Positions 52,170 to 63,120 are shown, numbered from the stretch's first letter. The stretch: DNA of 64,000 nucleotides from Emticicia sp. 21SJ11W-3 (GCF_024138715.1 NZ_CP092074.1:2480001-2544000), one strand, 5' to 3'. Notes: generated by a model not told the origin, from the sequence alone. A program made the numbers and translations.

Positions 52170-55100
52170 ATGCAGTTTTCTCATTTACATAACCACACGC
52201 AGTTTTCATTACTCGACGGCGCCTCAGATATTAAAAAATTGTTTGCCAAAGCACAGGCCGACAATATGCCCGCTATGGCTATTACAGACCACGGCAATAT
52301 GTTTGGGGTGTTTGACTTTGTGGCCACTGCCGGCAAGTATAACGTAAAGCCCATTGTTGGCTGCGAGTTTTATGTAGTAGAAGACCACACCCGCAAGCAG
52401 TTTACCAAAGAACAGAAAGACCAGCGTTTCCATCAGTTATTACTGGCCAAAAATGCCACCGGATATAAAAACCTGACCAAACTTTGCTCTTTAGGCTACA
52501 TTGAAGGCCTTTATGGAAAGTTTCCGAGGGTTACCAAGGCTTTAATTGAGCAATATAAAGAGGGGCTTATAGCTACGACCTGCTGTATTGGGGCGTCGGT
52601 ACCCAAAGCCATTTTGAGGAAGGGTGAAGAAGAGGGAGAAAAGGAGTTCAGGTGGTGGCTGGACAGATTCGGCGAAGATTATTATGTGGAGATTCAACGA
52701 CATGATATTCCGGAGCAAATTAAGGTAAACGAGGTGCTGGTGAAGTTTGCCAAAAAGTATGGGGTAAAAATCATTGCCTCCAACGATAGCCACTATGTAG
52801 ACCAGCAAGACTGGGTGGCACACGATATTCTGCTTTGTGTTAATACCAACGAAAAACTGTCGACACCTTCTGCCAAGGAGTTTAATGATGACGAGTCTTC
52901 TTCAAGAGATACGCGGTTTGCGTTCTACAACGACCAGTTTTATTTCAAGACAACTCAGGAGATGTCGACCTTGTTTCATGACCTGCCGGAGTCAATTGAT
53001 AACACAAACGAGATTGTAGATAAAGTTGAAACGCTCAAACTGAAGCGAGACATCATGTTGCCGAATTTCCCGATTCCTCCGGAATTTAAGATTCACGCAG
53101 ATGATGTGATGAACCAGTGGGAGTACCTGAAACACCTGACCTACGAAGGCGCCATGAAACGCTATGGCGAAATAGGGGTAGAAGTTCAGGAACGCCTTGA
53201 TTTTGAGCTCTTCACCATCAAATCAATGGGTTTTGCGGGGTACTTTCTGATAGTATCTGACTTTATCAAGGCCGGGCGAGACCTGGGTGTTATGATAGGC
53301 CCCGGCCGGGGTAGCGCCGCTGGTAGCGCCGTGGCCTATTGCATTGGTATTACCAATATTGACCCCATTAAATACAATCTGCTTTTTGAGCGTTTCCTGA
53401 ACCCTGACCGGAAATCAATGCCCGATATTGATACCGACTTTGATGATGAAGGCCGCCAGAAGGTGATTGACTATGTTGTGCAGAAATACACCAAAAATCA
53501 GGTTGCGCAGATTATTACTTATGGTACGATGGCCACGAAATCGTCTATTAAAGATGTGGCCCGTGTTATGGAATTACCATTGGCTGACGCCAACTACATT
53601 GCCAAGCTGATACCCGATAAACCTACTTATGGTATTGATTTTCAGAAACTGATACATTATCCGCTTGACGGCCCCAAAAGTCTTTCTGAATTAGGTTTAC
53701 AACCCGATGAGATTGAAAATGTGAAGAAAGTGCGGGCCATGTATAATGGCGCTGACCTGACAGCCAAAGTATTGCAGCAGGCCGAAAAACTGGAAGGAAC
53801 CGTACGTAATACCGGAATACATGCTGCGGGTATTATTATTGCGCCCGAAGCATTGTATAATATTCTGCCGGTTTCTACCTCTAAAGATTCTGACCTGCTG
53901 ATAACCCAATATGAGGGCAAAATTATTGAAGATGCCGGGGTTATCAAGATGGACTTTCTGGGTCTGCGAAACCTGACCATTATTAAGGACTGCCTGCGGA
54001 TGATTAAGGAGAATCATGGCGTGGAAATTGATATTGACAGTATCCCTCTGGATGATAAGTTAACTTATGAGTTGTTTCAGAGAGGGGAGACCAATGCGGT
54101 ATTCCAGTTTGAGTCTGACGGTATGAAAAAATACATGAAAGACCTGAAACCTGACCGCCTGGATGACCTCATTGCCATGAATGCCCTGTATCGCCCGGGG
54201 CCTATTGCGTACATTCCGAATTTTATTAACCGTAAGCATGGCCGGGAAGAAGTAACCTACGACTTGCCAGACATGGAGGAGTATCTGGGTGAAACCTACG
54301 GTATTACGGTTTATCAGGAACAGGTAATGTTGTTGTCGCAGAAACTGGCCGGGTTCTCTAAAGGAGATGCCGACGTTTTGCGGAAAGCAATGGGTAAAAA
54401 AGACCGGAAGACACTTGATAAACTGAAACCGCAGTTTCTGGAAGGAGCCAAAGCCAAGGGGCATCCTGAAAAAGTACTTGAAAAAATATGGACCGACTGG
54501 GAAGCCTTCGCTTCTTATGCCTTTAACAAGTCGCACTCTACCTGTTATGCGTTTGTGGCGTATCAGACAGCCTATCTGAAAGCCCATTATCCGTCAGAAT
54601 ACATGGCGGCCGTGTTAACGTCTCAATTAGGTAATATTGATAAGATAACCTTCTTTATGGAAGAGTGCCGGGCCATTGGCCTGCCTATTCTGGGGCCTGA
54701 CGTAAACGAGTCGCACAAGCAGTTCAGTGTTAACAAAAAAGGAGAAATACGCTTTGGTATGGGTGGCATTAAAGGTACCGGCGATGCCGCCGTAGATGCC
54801 GTAATTGAAGAACGAACCAAAGGTGGTGCATTTACCGATATTTTTGATTTTATAACACGTGTTAACCTGAGAACCGTTAACAAAAAGACACTGGAATCTT
54901 TTGCTTATGCCGGGGCTTTTGACTGCTTTACTGAATTACACCGGGCACAATATTTTGATGATTCTGACGGCACTTCGCTGATTGAAAAGCTTATCAGATA
55001 TGCCAATAAATTTCATGAGAACGCCTCTGCCGGGCAAAATTCTTTGTTTGGTGCCGTGGGTGGAAGCGGTTTTGATATTGCCAGACCTAAAATTGCTCCA

Positions 55101-55754
55101 ACCGAAGAGTGGGGTGATATTCAGAAGCTGAAATTTGAAAAAGATGTGGTTGGGTTTTACATTTCAGGGCATCCGCTGGATGAATTCTCGATGGAAATGA
55201 AACGTTGTGTGCCGCTTGACCAGGTCTTTGATGCAAATAATCTCAATAAAGAAATAACCATAGGCGGGGTGGTATCATCGGTGCAGCACAAGCAATCCAA
55301 AAACGGTAACCCGTTTGGTATTCTGAAACTGGAAGATTACAACTCAAGCATGGAGATGATGCTGTTCGGGCAAGACTACGTCAATTTCTCGAAATTCCTG
55401 AACATGGGGCTGTTTTTGTTCATCAGAGGCAAACTGCAAAACAAATGGGGCAGGGAAGGAGAATGGGACTTTAAACCTTTGAACATGGAGCTGCTAAGCG
55501 AATTACGCAACAAGATGTTTAAAGAGATAAAAATCATTATTGGTTTGCAGCAAATTAATGCAGGGCTTATTGAAGAAATAGATGCAGCTACTTCGCGCTT
55601 TCCGGGTACGTTCGACTTCAAGTTATCTGTACATGATGCCGATGAAAGGTTAGATGTCTTACTGTTGTCGCGCAAGTCTAAAGTGGCTTCAACCAACGAT
55701 TTCGTGAAGGAACTCAGGAAAATTGTAGGTGATGAAAATGTTGTTTTCGCCTGA
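52170..55754 (+). CDS. dnaE: DNA polymerase III subunit alpha
   Basis: The 1194-residue replicative polymerase begins with a PHP domain (SHLHNHTQFSLLDGAS, MAITDHGNMFG). The palm has GPGRGSAAGSAVAYCIGITN and the catalytic PDIDTDFDDEGR block (about 418-429). Thumb and finger blocks follow (VYQEQVMLLSQKLAGFSKGDAD, FNKSHSTCYAFVAYQTAYLK), then the helix-hairpin-helix and an OB-fold region (GGVVSSVQHKQSKNGNPFG). Length is standard for dnaE. The promoter is not clear in the 262-base upstream gap. trxA follows 103 bases later. Confidence 0.98.
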   Translation: MQFSHLHNHTQFSLLDGASDIKKLFAKAQADNMPAMAITDHGNMFGVFDFVATAGKYNVKPIVGCEFYVVEDHTRKQFTKEQKDQRFHQLLLAKNATGYKNLTKLCSLGYIEGLYGKFPRVTKALIEQYKEGLIATTCCIGASVPKAILRKGEEEGEKEFRWWLDRFGEDYYVEIQRHDIPEQIKVNEVLVKFAKKYGVKIIASNDSHYVDQQDWVAHDILLCVNTNEKLSTPSAKEFNDDESSSRDTRFAFYNDQFYFKTTQEMSTLFHDLPESIDNTNEIVDKVETLKLKRDIMLPNFPIPPEFKIHADDVMNQWEYLKHLTYEGAMKRYGEIGVEVQERLDFELFTIKSMGFAGYFLIVSDFIKAGRDLGVMIGPGRGSAAGSAVAYCIGITNIDPIKYNLLFERFLNPDRKSMPDIDTDFDDEGRQKVIDYVVQKYTKNQVAQIITYGTMATKSSIKDVARVMELPLADANYIAKLIPDKPTYGIDFQKLIHYPLDGPKSLSELGLQPDEIENVKKVRAMYNGADLTAKVLQQAEKLEGTVRNTGIHAAGIIIAPEALYNILPVSTSKDSDLLITQYEGKIIEDAGVIKMDFLGLRNLTIIKDCLRMIKENHGVEIDIDSIPLDDKLTYELFQRGETNAVFQFESDGMKKYMKDLKPDRLDDLIAMNALYRPGPIAYIPNFINRKHGREEVTYDLPDMEEYLGETYGITVYQEQVMLLSQKLAGFSKGDADVLRKAMGKKDRKTLDKLKPQFLEGAKAKGHPEKVLEKIWTDWEAFASYAFNKSHSTCYAFVAYQTAYLKAHYPSEYMAAVLTSQLGNIDKITFFMEECRAIGLPILGPDVNESHKQFSVNKKGEIRFGMGGIKGTGDAAVDAVIEERTKGGAFTDIFDFITRVNLRTVNKKTLESFAYAGAFDCFTELHRAQYFDDSDGTSLIEKLIRYANKFHENASAGQNSLFGAVGGSGFDIARPKIAPTEEWGDIQKLKFEKDVVGFYISGHPLDEFSMEMKRCVPLDQVFDANNLNKEITIGGVVSSVQHKQSKNGNPFGILKLEDYNSSMEMMLFGQDYVNFSKFLNMGLFLFIRGKLQNKWGREGEWDFKPLNMELLSELRNKMFKEIKIIIGLQQINAGLIEEIDAATSRFPGTFDFKLSVHDADERLDVLLLSRKSKVASTNDFVKELRKIVGDENVVFA

Positions 55755-55857
55755 TGGAACTTTTCTGAAACGCGGTTTTGTTAGACCTGTAAGAACAAAA
55801 TTTAAACCTTAAAAACCTTTTGCCAATAGTAGTCAAAGGGTATAAATTCAATAAAAA

Positions 55858-56184
55858 ATGGCACATAAAGCAATTGAAATCACGGACGCAAATTTTGCTG
55901 AACTGATTAACTCTGACAAACCTGTATTAGTTGATTTTTGGGCAGAGTGGTGCGGACCATGTAAGATGATTGGCCCGGTTGTTGAAGAAATGGCAGGCGA
56001 CTATGAAGGTAAAGCAATTATCGGTAAAATGGACGTTGATGCAAACTCTAATGTTCCGATGAACTTCGGTATCCGTTCTATTCCTACACTGATGATTTTC
56101 AAAAATGGTCAGATGGTTGATAAAATTGTAGGAGCCGTTCCGAAACACATTCTTACTTCTAAATTGGAAGCGCAATTGAACTGA
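55858..56184 (+). CDS. trxA: thioredoxin
   Basis: The 108-residue protein is a classical thioredoxin with the redox motif WCGPC (31-35), the cis-Pro segment RSIPTLMIFKNG (about 73-84) and no signal peptide, so it reduces disulfides in the cytoplasm. The N-terminal AIEITDANFAELI is normal. It is followed 17 bases after the stop by a strong terminator and may be transcribed from its own promoter in the 103-base gap after dnaE. Confidence 0.97.
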   Translation: MAHKAIEITDANFAELINSDKPVLVDFWAEWCGPCKMIGPVVEEMAGDYEGKAIIGKMDVDANSNVPMNFGIRSIPTLMIFKNGQMVDKIVGAVPKHILTSKLEAQLN

Positions 56185-56201
56185 AAATAGATTCAAAGTT
56201 T

Positions 56202-56233
56202 AGCCCGGTTCTTTATTGAGCCGGGCTTTTTTT
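56202..56233 (+). terminator. Rho-independent terminator of trxA
   Basis: AGCCCGG pairs with CCGGGCT and seven T follow. It ends four bases before the stop of the convergent hydrolase gene. Confidence 0.93.
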
Positions 56234-56236
56234 GTA

Positions 56237-57331
56237 TTAGTTGGTCAGGCTCAACGCCTTTTCAAAATCAACTGTGGTATCATCAATCTTCTCTGTTTTC
56301 AGAAGGTCTCTAATCGGCTCTTCAAGGGCATGGTTATCTGCTATGTTTGAGAAGTAGACAAACAGAAATTTACTGCCCGGCACCATGTTAACCACATTGC
56401 TGAAACCGCAGGTACTACCGGTATGATATAACTCCAGACCATTGTTGCCTTTTCCGTTAAACCAGCCCAGGCCATAGCTGATGTCTTTTACATCTTCTAT
56501 TTTATAGTTGATTTTTTTAAGTTCGGCTTCGGTGTTAAACAGTTGGTTGTTCAATAAGGCATTATACCATTTTTCATAATCTTCTAAAGAGGTATATACA
56601 CAACCATCGCCTTTGGTGGCGCTTGTAATGCTCTGGTCTGCAAAAAACAACTTGCCTTCTTTATTACGTGCATAACCCATTGCCCGGTTGGGTATGGGTC
56701 TGCCGGTTTCATAAATGGTGGTATTTTGCAAACCTAGCGGCTCAAAGATGTTTGCTTTGATAAAGGTTACAAAATTCTGCCCGGATACCTTTTCAATGAT
56801 TTGTTGAAGCAGGCAAAAGCCCGAATTACTGTATCTGAACTTACTACCAGCCTCAAAATAGGTTTTAGATTGGCTTTTTAACATTTGCAGCACATCCGCA
56901 TCCAGTATTTGCAGTTGCTGGTTCGGTGGTATAAGGGCTTCGTAGTCTGTTATACCTGAAGTATGTGTCAGCAGGTGTTTTATCTTTATTTTACTGCCTG
57001 TTTGTTTATTAAAATCAGGAAAAAATGTCAGCAGGTTGTCTTCATAACGCAGTTTTCCTCGGTTTTCAAGCAGAATAATGCAAGCGGCTGTAAACTGCTT
57101 GGATACCGAGGCCATTCTGAAACTGGTTTGTGCTGTAATTGGCGTTCGGGTAGCAACATCAGCCAGTCCGAAACCGTCTTTATAGATGGGTTTACCCGCC
57201 TTAATAATCATAACGGCCATTCCGGCCCCGTCTTTTTCAGTGTGGCTTTTAAGTAGCGAATCAATTTTTTGGGTAAAGTTTTGGGCATACACCATCTGAG
57301 CCATTAGTAGAAAGACAATGATTTTTTTCAT
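56237..57331 (-). CDS. exported serine hydrolase, beta-lactamase class C-like
   Basis: The 364-residue protein carries a Sec signal (16 residues, ending VYAQ) and the penicillin-recognition fold motifs S75-V-S-K78 (MASVSKQFT), Y167-S-N169 (RYSNSGF) and HTG in LELYHTGSTCG. These match class C/AmpH-like D-Ala-D-Ala carboxypeptidase or esterase relatives more than true beta-lactamases. It probably acts on peptidoglycan peptides or small esters in the periplasm. It lies 22 bases downstream of the sirtuin gene on the same strand. Confidence 0.86.
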   Translation of the reverse strand: MKKIIVFLLMAQMVYAQNFTQKIDSLLKSHTEKDGAGMAVMIIKAGKPIYKDGFGLADVATRTPITAQTSFRMASVSKQFTAACIILLENRGKLRYEDNLLTFFPDFNKQTGSKIKIKHLLTHTSGITDYEALIPPNQQLQILDADVLQMLKSQSKTYFEAGSKFRYSNSGFCLLQQIIEKVSGQNFVTFIKANIFEPLGLQNTTIYETGRPIPNRAMGYARNKEGKLFFADQSITSATKGDGCVYTSLEDYEKWYNALLNNQLFNTEAELKKINYKIEDVKDISYGLGWFNGKGNNGLELYHTGSTCGFSNVVNMVPGSKFLFVYFSNIADNHALEEPIRDLLKTEKIDDTTVDFEKALSLTN

Positions 57332-57353
57332 GGAGCTACGTTTGCCGGGTTGG

Positions 57354-58049
57354 CTATTGAAAATCTCTGATAAGTATTTCTGCCAGTTTAGGCACGCCTA
57401 CCGTTGCGGTTTCTACGATGTAAGTCAGGTTTTTATGATTACCTGCTTCTTCGGGCGTAAAAGGGTCGACGATGAATTTTGGTACAGATTTACCTACTGA
57501 GTAGATTAGCCCCGCTGCCGGATAAACCTGTAAAGATGTACCCACAACAACAAAAATATCAGCTTCTGAGGCTATTGCCGCAGCAGGTTCTATCATGGGT
57601 ACTTCTTCTTCAAACCAAACAATATGAGGGCGAAGCTGATGCCCGTCTTCGGCTAAGTCTCCTAAATAAATGGCTTTACCGCCTATATCGGTAATCAGGT
57701 TTTTGTTCATGACACTTCTCACCTTGCTGAGTTCGCCATGCAGATGTAGTACATGAGTAGAACCCGCCTTCTCGTGCAGATTGTCAACGTTTTGGGTAAT
57801 AATGCATACCTCAAAATATTTTTCCAAGGCAACCAATGCAAGGTGGCCGGCATTGGGCCGGGCTTCAAATGCTTTGGCGCGGCGCTCGTTATAAAACTGC
57901 AATACAAGCGCAGGGTTTTTGGCCCAGCCCCTGGGCGTAGCTACATCTTCAATGCTATGGTTTTCCCACAAACCCCCACTGTCTCTGAAGGTCTTCAAAC
58001 CGCTTTCGGCACTAATGCCGGCTCCTGTTAAAACAACCAGTTTTTTCAT
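57354..58049 (-). CDS. cobB: NAD-dependent deacylase (sirtuin) lacking the zinc site
   Basis: The 231-residue Sir2 protein has GAGISAESGLKTFRDSGGLW (9-28), TQNVDNLHEKAGS (85-97) and catalytic H104 in HLHGEL. Y53 and R56 in FYNERR match the acyl-pocket pair of SIRT5/CobB-type desuccinylases and demalonylases. The four zinc cysteines of the family are absent: the region after H104 (106-140) contains no Cys, and the whole protein has only C82. Loss of zinc with a retained active site is a pattern I associate with Bacteroidota sirtuins. It would remove acyl groups from lysines in the cytoplasm. Confidence 0.9.
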   Translation of the reverse strand: MKKLVVLTGAGISAESGLKTFRDSGGLWENHSIEDVATPRGWAKNPALVLQFYNERRAKAFEARPNAGHLALVALEKYFEVCIITQNVDNLHEKAGSTHVLHLHGELSKVRSVMNKNLITDIGGKAIYLGDLAEDGHQLRPHIVWFEEEVPMIEPAAAIASEADIFVVVGTSLQVYPAAGLIYSVGKSVPKFIVDPFTPEEAGNHKNLTYIVETATVGVPKLAEILIRDFQ

Positions 58050-58077
58050 TACAATGGGGTAAGTGCCATAAACTGAA

Positions 58078-60546
58078 TTAACCGTTGGCCAGTTTCAGGC
58101 AGTCTTCTAATGTTAGCGACGCCGGGTCGGTGCCTTTCGGTATTTTTACATTTCTTTTGCCCGCTTTAATGTAAGGCCCATACTGGCCGTTCAGTACCTG
58201 TATGCTGGTGTTCTCCGGAAACTCCTTGATAATCTTACTGCTTTCTGCTGCTTTTTTGGCTTTAATTATCTCAATTGCCTGGTCAATATCTACTTCGGCA
58301 GCTTTAATGGTTTTATCAATGTTATAGTACTTGTCGCCATGTTTCACATAAAAGCCAAAGCGGCCTTTACCTACATTAACGGCCAGGCCTTCATAGATAC
58401 CCAGGTCTTTAGGTTGAGACAAATCACCGCTGTTGCGTTTAGCTTCAATAATTTCAATAGCCCGTTGTTCAGTAACCAGATATGGGTCTTCGCTTTTTTC
58501 AAGGTTATAGAACTTATCGTCATGCCTGATATACGGCCCGAATTTACCAACAGCCACTACCAATGGTTTATCTTCATAGAAACCTACCTCACGCGGTAGT
58601 TTGGGCATATCAAGCAAAGCAAGGGCATCTTCAAGCGTAATATTATCTACCAGCTGGCTTTTCAGCAGGCTGGCAAAAACAGGCTTTTCTTCGTCGGTAT
58701 TATCACCCAGTTGCACATATGGGCCAAACTTACCTATTTTAACCGATACATTTTTGCCTGTGCGTGGGTCAACGCCCAGTTCACGGGCGCCTTTGGTGGC
58801 TTTTGCGTTGTCTGCCTGCTCTACTTTATGATGAAAATCCTTATAAAAATCACCAATCATTTTTTGCCATTGTACTTTGCCGTCGGCCACCTTATCAAAG
58901 TCTTTTTCAACATTGGCTGTAAACGAGAAGTCAATCACGTCATCAAAATTCTCAACCAGAAAATCATTTACCACAATGCCGATGTTTGTGGGGAACAACT
59001 TGGCTTTTTCGGTTCCGTAGGTCTCTTTTCCTACTTTTTCGGTTATGTTATTATTTTTCAGCGAAAACTCTCTGAATGTACGTTCTTTACCCGGCCTGTC
59101 TTCTTTTACAACGTAATTCCGCTTGATGATGGTTGAAATAGTAGGGGCATAGGTAGAGGGCCGCCCGATTCCCATTTCTTCCAGTTTTTTAACCAGACTG
59201 GCCTCGGTGTATCTGGCAGCCGGTTTCGAGAATCGTTCGGTGGCTTTCATTTCTGAGAGGTCAAGCAGTTGCCCGATAGTTAACGGAGGCAGCATACCTT
59301 TGCTTTCTTCGTCTTCATCGTCGCTCGATTCGAGATATACTTTTAGAAAACCATCAAATTTTATTACTTCACCGGTAGCCACTAATTCTTCAGCTGTGGT
59401 TGATATCCCAATGGTAGCAATGGTTCTTTCCAGTTCGGCATCTGCCATCTGAGAAGCAATAGAGCGTTTCCAGATTAAATCATACAAGCGTTGCTCGTTT
59501 CTGTCGCCATCCACTTTTTCTCTGCTGAAATCGGTTGGCCTGATGGCTTCGTGGGCTTCCTGAGCCGACTCACTCTTGGTTTTATACTGGCGTACCTTTA
59601 CGTATTTATCGCCATAAGCGGCCTCAATCTGGGCTTTTGCTTTTTCAATGGCCTCGCCCGACAAGTTGGTCGAGTCTGTTCTCATGTATGAGATTTTACC
59701 CGATTCATAGAGTTTCTGGGCCACTGTCATGGTCTGCAATACAGAAAAACCTAATTTACGAGAGGCCTCCTGTTGCAAAGTAGAAGTAGTAAATGGCGCT
59801 GCCGGAGATTTTTTACCTGGCTTTACCTCCAGGTTTTTGATGGTAAAGATGGCGTTACGGCATTTTTCAAGAAAAGTTCTTGCCTGCTCTTCGGTTTCAA
59901 AGTTTTTTGGTAATTCGGCGTTCAGAACTTTGCCCTTTTCAACCAGAAACTGCGCTACTACCTTAAATGAAGATTTTGAATTGTGGCCATCAATTTCTCT
60001 TTCACGCTCTACAATTAAACGCACTGCCACCGACTGCACCCTTCCGGCAGATAGATTGGTGCGTTCGCCGGTTCTGATTTTCTGCCATAAAACCGGCGAC
60101 AATTCAAAGCCCACGAGGCGGTCCAGAATCCTCCGTGCCTGCTGTGCATTCACCAGGTCCATATCAATGGTGCGGGGGTTCTCAATGGCATTGGTAATGG
60201 CTTTTTTTGTAATTTCTCTGAAAACAATTCTCGGCGTGCTGTCTTTCAGGCCTAACGACTCTTTCAGATGCCATGATATGGCTTCTCCCTCACGGTCGTC
60301 GTCAGTTGCCAGCCATACGGTTTCCGATTCTTTGGCAATTTTCTTCAGTTCGTTTATAACCTTCGTTTTATCGGCAGAAATAGTGTATTTAGGAGCGAAG
60401 TTTTTATTTATATCAATGCCCAGTTCTTTTTCAGGCAAATCTCTGACATGGCCAAAACTTGATTTCACAATAAAATCTTTTCCAAGATAACCTTCTATGG
60501 TTTTTGCTTTTGCAGGGGACTCAACTATGACTAAGTTTTTTGACAT
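58078..60546 (-). CDS. topA: DNA topoisomerase I
   Basis: The 822-residue type IA enzyme relaxes negative supercoils. The TOPRIM domain has VESPAKAKTIEGYLG (7-21) and TDDDREGEAISWH. The catalytic tyrosine lies in ISYMRTDSTNLS. Instead of zinc fingers, the C-terminus has four short repeats of the FGPYxxxG type (FGPYVQLGDN, FGPYIRHDDKFYNL, FGFYVKHGDKYYNI, YGPYIKAGKRNVKIPK), as usual in this phylum. It starts with MSKNLVIVES and overlaps nothing; 306 bases separate it from divergent acn. Confidence 0.97.
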   Translation of the reverse strand: MSKNLVIVESPAKAKTIEGYLGKDFIVKSSFGHVRDLPEKELGIDINKNFAPKYTISADKTKVINELKKIAKESETVWLATDDDREGEAISWHLKESLGLKDSTPRIVFREITKKAITNAIENPRTIDMDLVNAQQARRILDRLVGFELSPVLWQKIRTGERTNLSAGRVQSVAVRLIVEREREIDGHNSKSSFKVVAQFLVEKGKVLNAELPKNFETEEQARTFLEKCRNAIFTIKNLEVKPGKKSPAAPFTTSTLQQEASRKLGFSVLQTMTVAQKLYESGKISYMRTDSTNLSGEAIEKAKAQIEAAYGDKYVKVRQYKTKSESAQEAHEAIRPTDFSREKVDGDRNEQRLYDLIWKRSIASQMADAELERTIATIGISTTAEELVATGEVIKFDGFLKVYLESSDDEDEESKGMLPPLTIGQLLDLSEMKATERFSKPAARYTEASLVKKLEEMGIGRPSTYAPTISTIIKRNYVVKEDRPGKERTFREFSLKNNNITEKVGKETYGTEKAKLFPTNIGIVVNDFLVENFDDVIDFSFTANVEKDFDKVADGKVQWQKMIGDFYKDFHHKVEQADNAKATKGARELGVDPRTGKNVSVKIGKFGPYVQLGDNTDEEKPVFASLLKSQLVDNITLEDALALLDMPKLPREVGFYEDKPLVVAVGKFGPYIRHDDKFYNLEKSEDPYLVTEQRAIEIIEAKRNSGDLSQPKDLGIYEGLAVNVGKGRFGFYVKHGDKYYNIDKTIKAAEVDIDQAIEIIKAKKAAESSKIIKEFPENTSIQVLNGQYGPYIKAGKRNVKIPKGTDPASLTLEDCLKLANG

Positions 60547-60852
60547 TCTTTGGTCTTCAATTTTAAATTTTGTGCGATATTAAGATATTAATGCAAAAGA
60601 GAATACAAAAGTTTTGGAAATTTTAATAAAAAAATCTAAAACCGATAAGTTTTGAACAAAAATGCAGTGGTTTGAGGTTTATTAAATAGATGGCTCGGAA
60701 GATTAATGGCAGTGATATGCGTTTAGATATATATTTTTAGCAATATTTAATAAATTACTATTCAAAATTTGACGATGTTTTGTAATTTTGGCGCAATCCT
60801 CATCTATACAATCCGTATTTGAGTTTTTAACATTTAAAAATTTCTTTAACAA
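60547..60852. other. divergent intergenic region topA-acn
   Basis: These 306 AT-rich bases contain a -7 element for acn (60783-60790) and presumably the topA promoter. No gene, repeat or strong hairpin is visible. Confidence 0.6.
60783..60790 (+). promoter_or_regulatory. candidate -7 element for acn
   Basis: TAATTTTG fits TAnnTTTG exactly, but the nearest TTTG lies only 11 bases upstream, so a proper -33 is not seen. A start near 60797 would give a leader of about 56 bases. Confidence 0.4.
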
Positions 60853-63120
60853 ATGGCAGTTTTTGATTTAGATATGATTAAGAGCGTCTATGCTCGAATG
60901 CCCGAAAGAGTAGAGGCCGCTCGAAAATTAGTAGGTAGACCTCTTACTTTAGCGGAAAAAATCCTTTATTCTCACTTGTGGGAGGGAAACCCTGCAAAAA
61001 CGTATAGCAGAGGCGTAGACTATGTTGATTTTGCTCCTGACCGCGTAGCCATGCAAGATGCTACCGCACAGATGGCATTATTGCAGTTTATGACTACCGG
61101 ACGCCCAAAAGTTGCTGTTCCTTCTACTGTACACTGCGACCACCTGATTCAGGCAAAAGTAGGCGCGGCAGAAGATTTGAGAGTTGCCAACGAAAAAAAT
61201 AAAGAAGTATACGATTTCCTTTCTTCTGTTTCAAATAAATATGGCATTGGTTTCTGGAAAGCCGGTGCGGGTATCATTCACCAGGTTGTGATTGAAAACT
61301 ATGCTTTTCCGGGTGGTATGATGATTGGTACCGACTCTCACACGCCAAATGCCGGTGGTTTGGGTATGGTTGCTATTGGTGTAGGTGGTGCCGATGCCTG
61401 CGACGTAATGTCTGGCCTGGCATGGGAACTGAAAATGCCTAAACTGATTGGCGTTAAATTAACCGGAAAACTGAAAGGATGGGCAGCACCAAAAGATGTA
61501 ATTCTTGAAGTGGCAGGCCGCCTGACTGTTAAAGGTGGAACAGGTTATATTGTTGAATATATTGGTAAAGGCGCAGACAGCCTTTCGGCAACCGGTAAAG
61601 GTACTATCTGTAACATGGGTGCCGAAATTGGTGCAACTACCTCTTTATTTGGTTATGACCGCAAAATGGCGGCTTATCTAAAAGCCACTGGCCGTGCCAA
61701 AGTAGCTTCTCTGGCCAATGGCATTAAAGATTTGTTACGCCCTGACCAGGAGTGTATCGATAATCCTGAAGCTTACTACGACCAGGTAATTGAAATTAAT
61801 CTTTCAAGATTGGAGCCGCGTATCAATGGTCCGTTCACACCAGACCTTGCCTGGCCTCTTTCTAAATTTGCCAAAGCCGTTAAGAAAAACAAATGGCCTG
61901 AGAAACTGGATGTAGGCTTGATTGGCTCATGTACAAACTCATCTTATGAAGACATGACCCGCGCGGCATCTGTTGCAGCACAGGCGGCTTCAAAACATAT
62001 TTTGGCAAAATCTGAGTTCACCATCACTCCTGGTTCTGAGCTGGTGCGTTACACTGCCGAAAGAGACGGTATACTTGATACCTTCAATTCTATTGGCGGG
62101 GTAGTACTTGCTAATGCCTGTGGGCCTTGTATTGGCCAATGGGCGCGCCATGGCGCTGAAAAAGGCGAGCGTAACTCAATCATTACCTCATTTAACAGAA
62201 ACTTTGCGAAACGTGCCGATGGTAACCCAAACACACACGCGTTTGTGGCATCACCGGAAATAGTTACCGCATTTGCCATTGCAGGTAGCCTGACTTTCAA
62301 CCCTTTGAAAGATACTTTACTTAACGAAAAAGGTGAGCAGGTAAAACTGGATGCACCTCAGGGTGTTGAATTGCCTCCTATGGGCTTTGATGTGAAAGAT
62401 GCCGGATACCAGAAACCTAAAAAAGACGGTAGCAAAGTAAAAGTTGCAGTAAGCCCGACATCTGACCGTCTGCAATTGTTAGAGCCTTTCAAAGCATGGG
62501 AAGGTACCGACCTTACCGGCCTGAAATTGTTGATAAAAGCCAAAGGTAAATGTACAACTGACCATATTTCTATGGCTGGCCCATGGTTGAAATACCGTGG
62601 TCACCTGGATAATATTTCTAATAACCTGTTGATTGGTGCCATTAACTTTGCTAACGGCTCAGCCAATACGGTTAAGAACCAGATAACCGGCCAATACGGT
62701 GAAGTACCAACCGTACAACGTGCCTACAAAGCTGCCGGAATTGGCACTATTGTAGTGGGCGACGAAAACTACGGTGAAGGTTCGTCTCGTGAGCATGCCG
62801 CTATGGAACCACGCCACCTGGGTGTGCGTGCCATTGTTGTACGTTCATTTGCGCGTATTCACGAAACCAACCTGAAAAAACAAGGGATGCTGGCATTGAC
62901 TTTTGCCAACCCTGAAGACTACGATAAGATTCAGGAAGATGATACTTTTGATATTCTTGGCCTGACCACCTTTGCTGAAGGAGTACCTTTAACACTGGTA
63001 GCGCACCATGCCAACGGTTCGAAAGATGAAATCAAGTTGAACCATACCTACAACGCGAGCCAGATTGAATGGTTCAAGGCTGGTTCGGCGTTGAATCTGA
63101 TTGCAGCAGAAGTTGCCTAA
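60853..63120 (+). CDS. acn: aconitate hydratase (mitochondrial type)
   Basis: The 755-residue enzyme interconverts citrate and isocitrate in the TCA cycle with a 4Fe-4S cluster. Cluster cysteines lie in [12 protein letters not shown] and [24 protein letters not shown] and the swivelling-domain motif [13 protein letters not shown] are present. The length of 755 residues and the [20 protein letters not shown] opening match the mitochondrial/ACO2-like form common in Bacteroidota rather than E. coli AcnA or AcnB. A terminator follows. Confidence 0.96.
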   Translation: MAVFDLDMIKSVYARMPERVEAARKLVGRPLTLAEKILYSHLWEGNPAKTYSRGVDYVDFAPDRVAMQDATAQMALLQFMTTGRPKVAVPSTVHCDHLIQAKVGAAEDLRVANEKNKEVYDFLSSVSNKYGIGFWKAGAGIIHQVVIENYAFPGGMMIGTDSHTPNAGGLGMVAIGVGGADACDVMSGLAWELKMPKLIGVKLTGKLKGWAAPKDVILEVAGRLTVKGGTGYIVEYIGKGADSLSATGKGTICNMGAEIGATTSLFGYDRKMAAYLKATGRAKVASLANGIKDLLRPDQECIDNPEAYYDQVIEINLSRLEPRINGPFTPDLAWPLSKFAKAVKKNKWPEKLDVGLIGSCTNSSYEDMTRAASVAAQAASKHILAKSEFTITPGSELVRYTAERDGILDTFNSIGGVVLANACGPCIGQWARHGAEKGERNSIITSFNRNFAKRADGNPNTHAFVASPEIVTAFAIAGSLTFNPLKDTLLNEKGEQVKLDAPQGVELPPMGFDVKDAGYQKPKKDGSKVKVAVSPTSDRLQLLEPFKAWEGTDLTGLKLLIKAKGKCTTDHISMAGPWLKYRGHLDNISNNLLIGAINFANGSANTVKNQITGQYGEVPTVQRAYKAAGIGTIVVGDENYGEGSSREHAAMEPRHLGVRAIVVRSFARIHETNLKKQGMLALTFANPEDYDKIQEDDTFDILGLTTFAEGVPLTLVAHHANGSKDEIKLNHTYNASQIEWFKAGSALNLIAAEVA

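Noticed and set aside
59729-60490. Long open frame (253 codons) on the plus strand opposite topA
   Set aside because: It lies wholly inside topA on the other strand, has no recognisable domain, and shows biased composition explained by topA codons.
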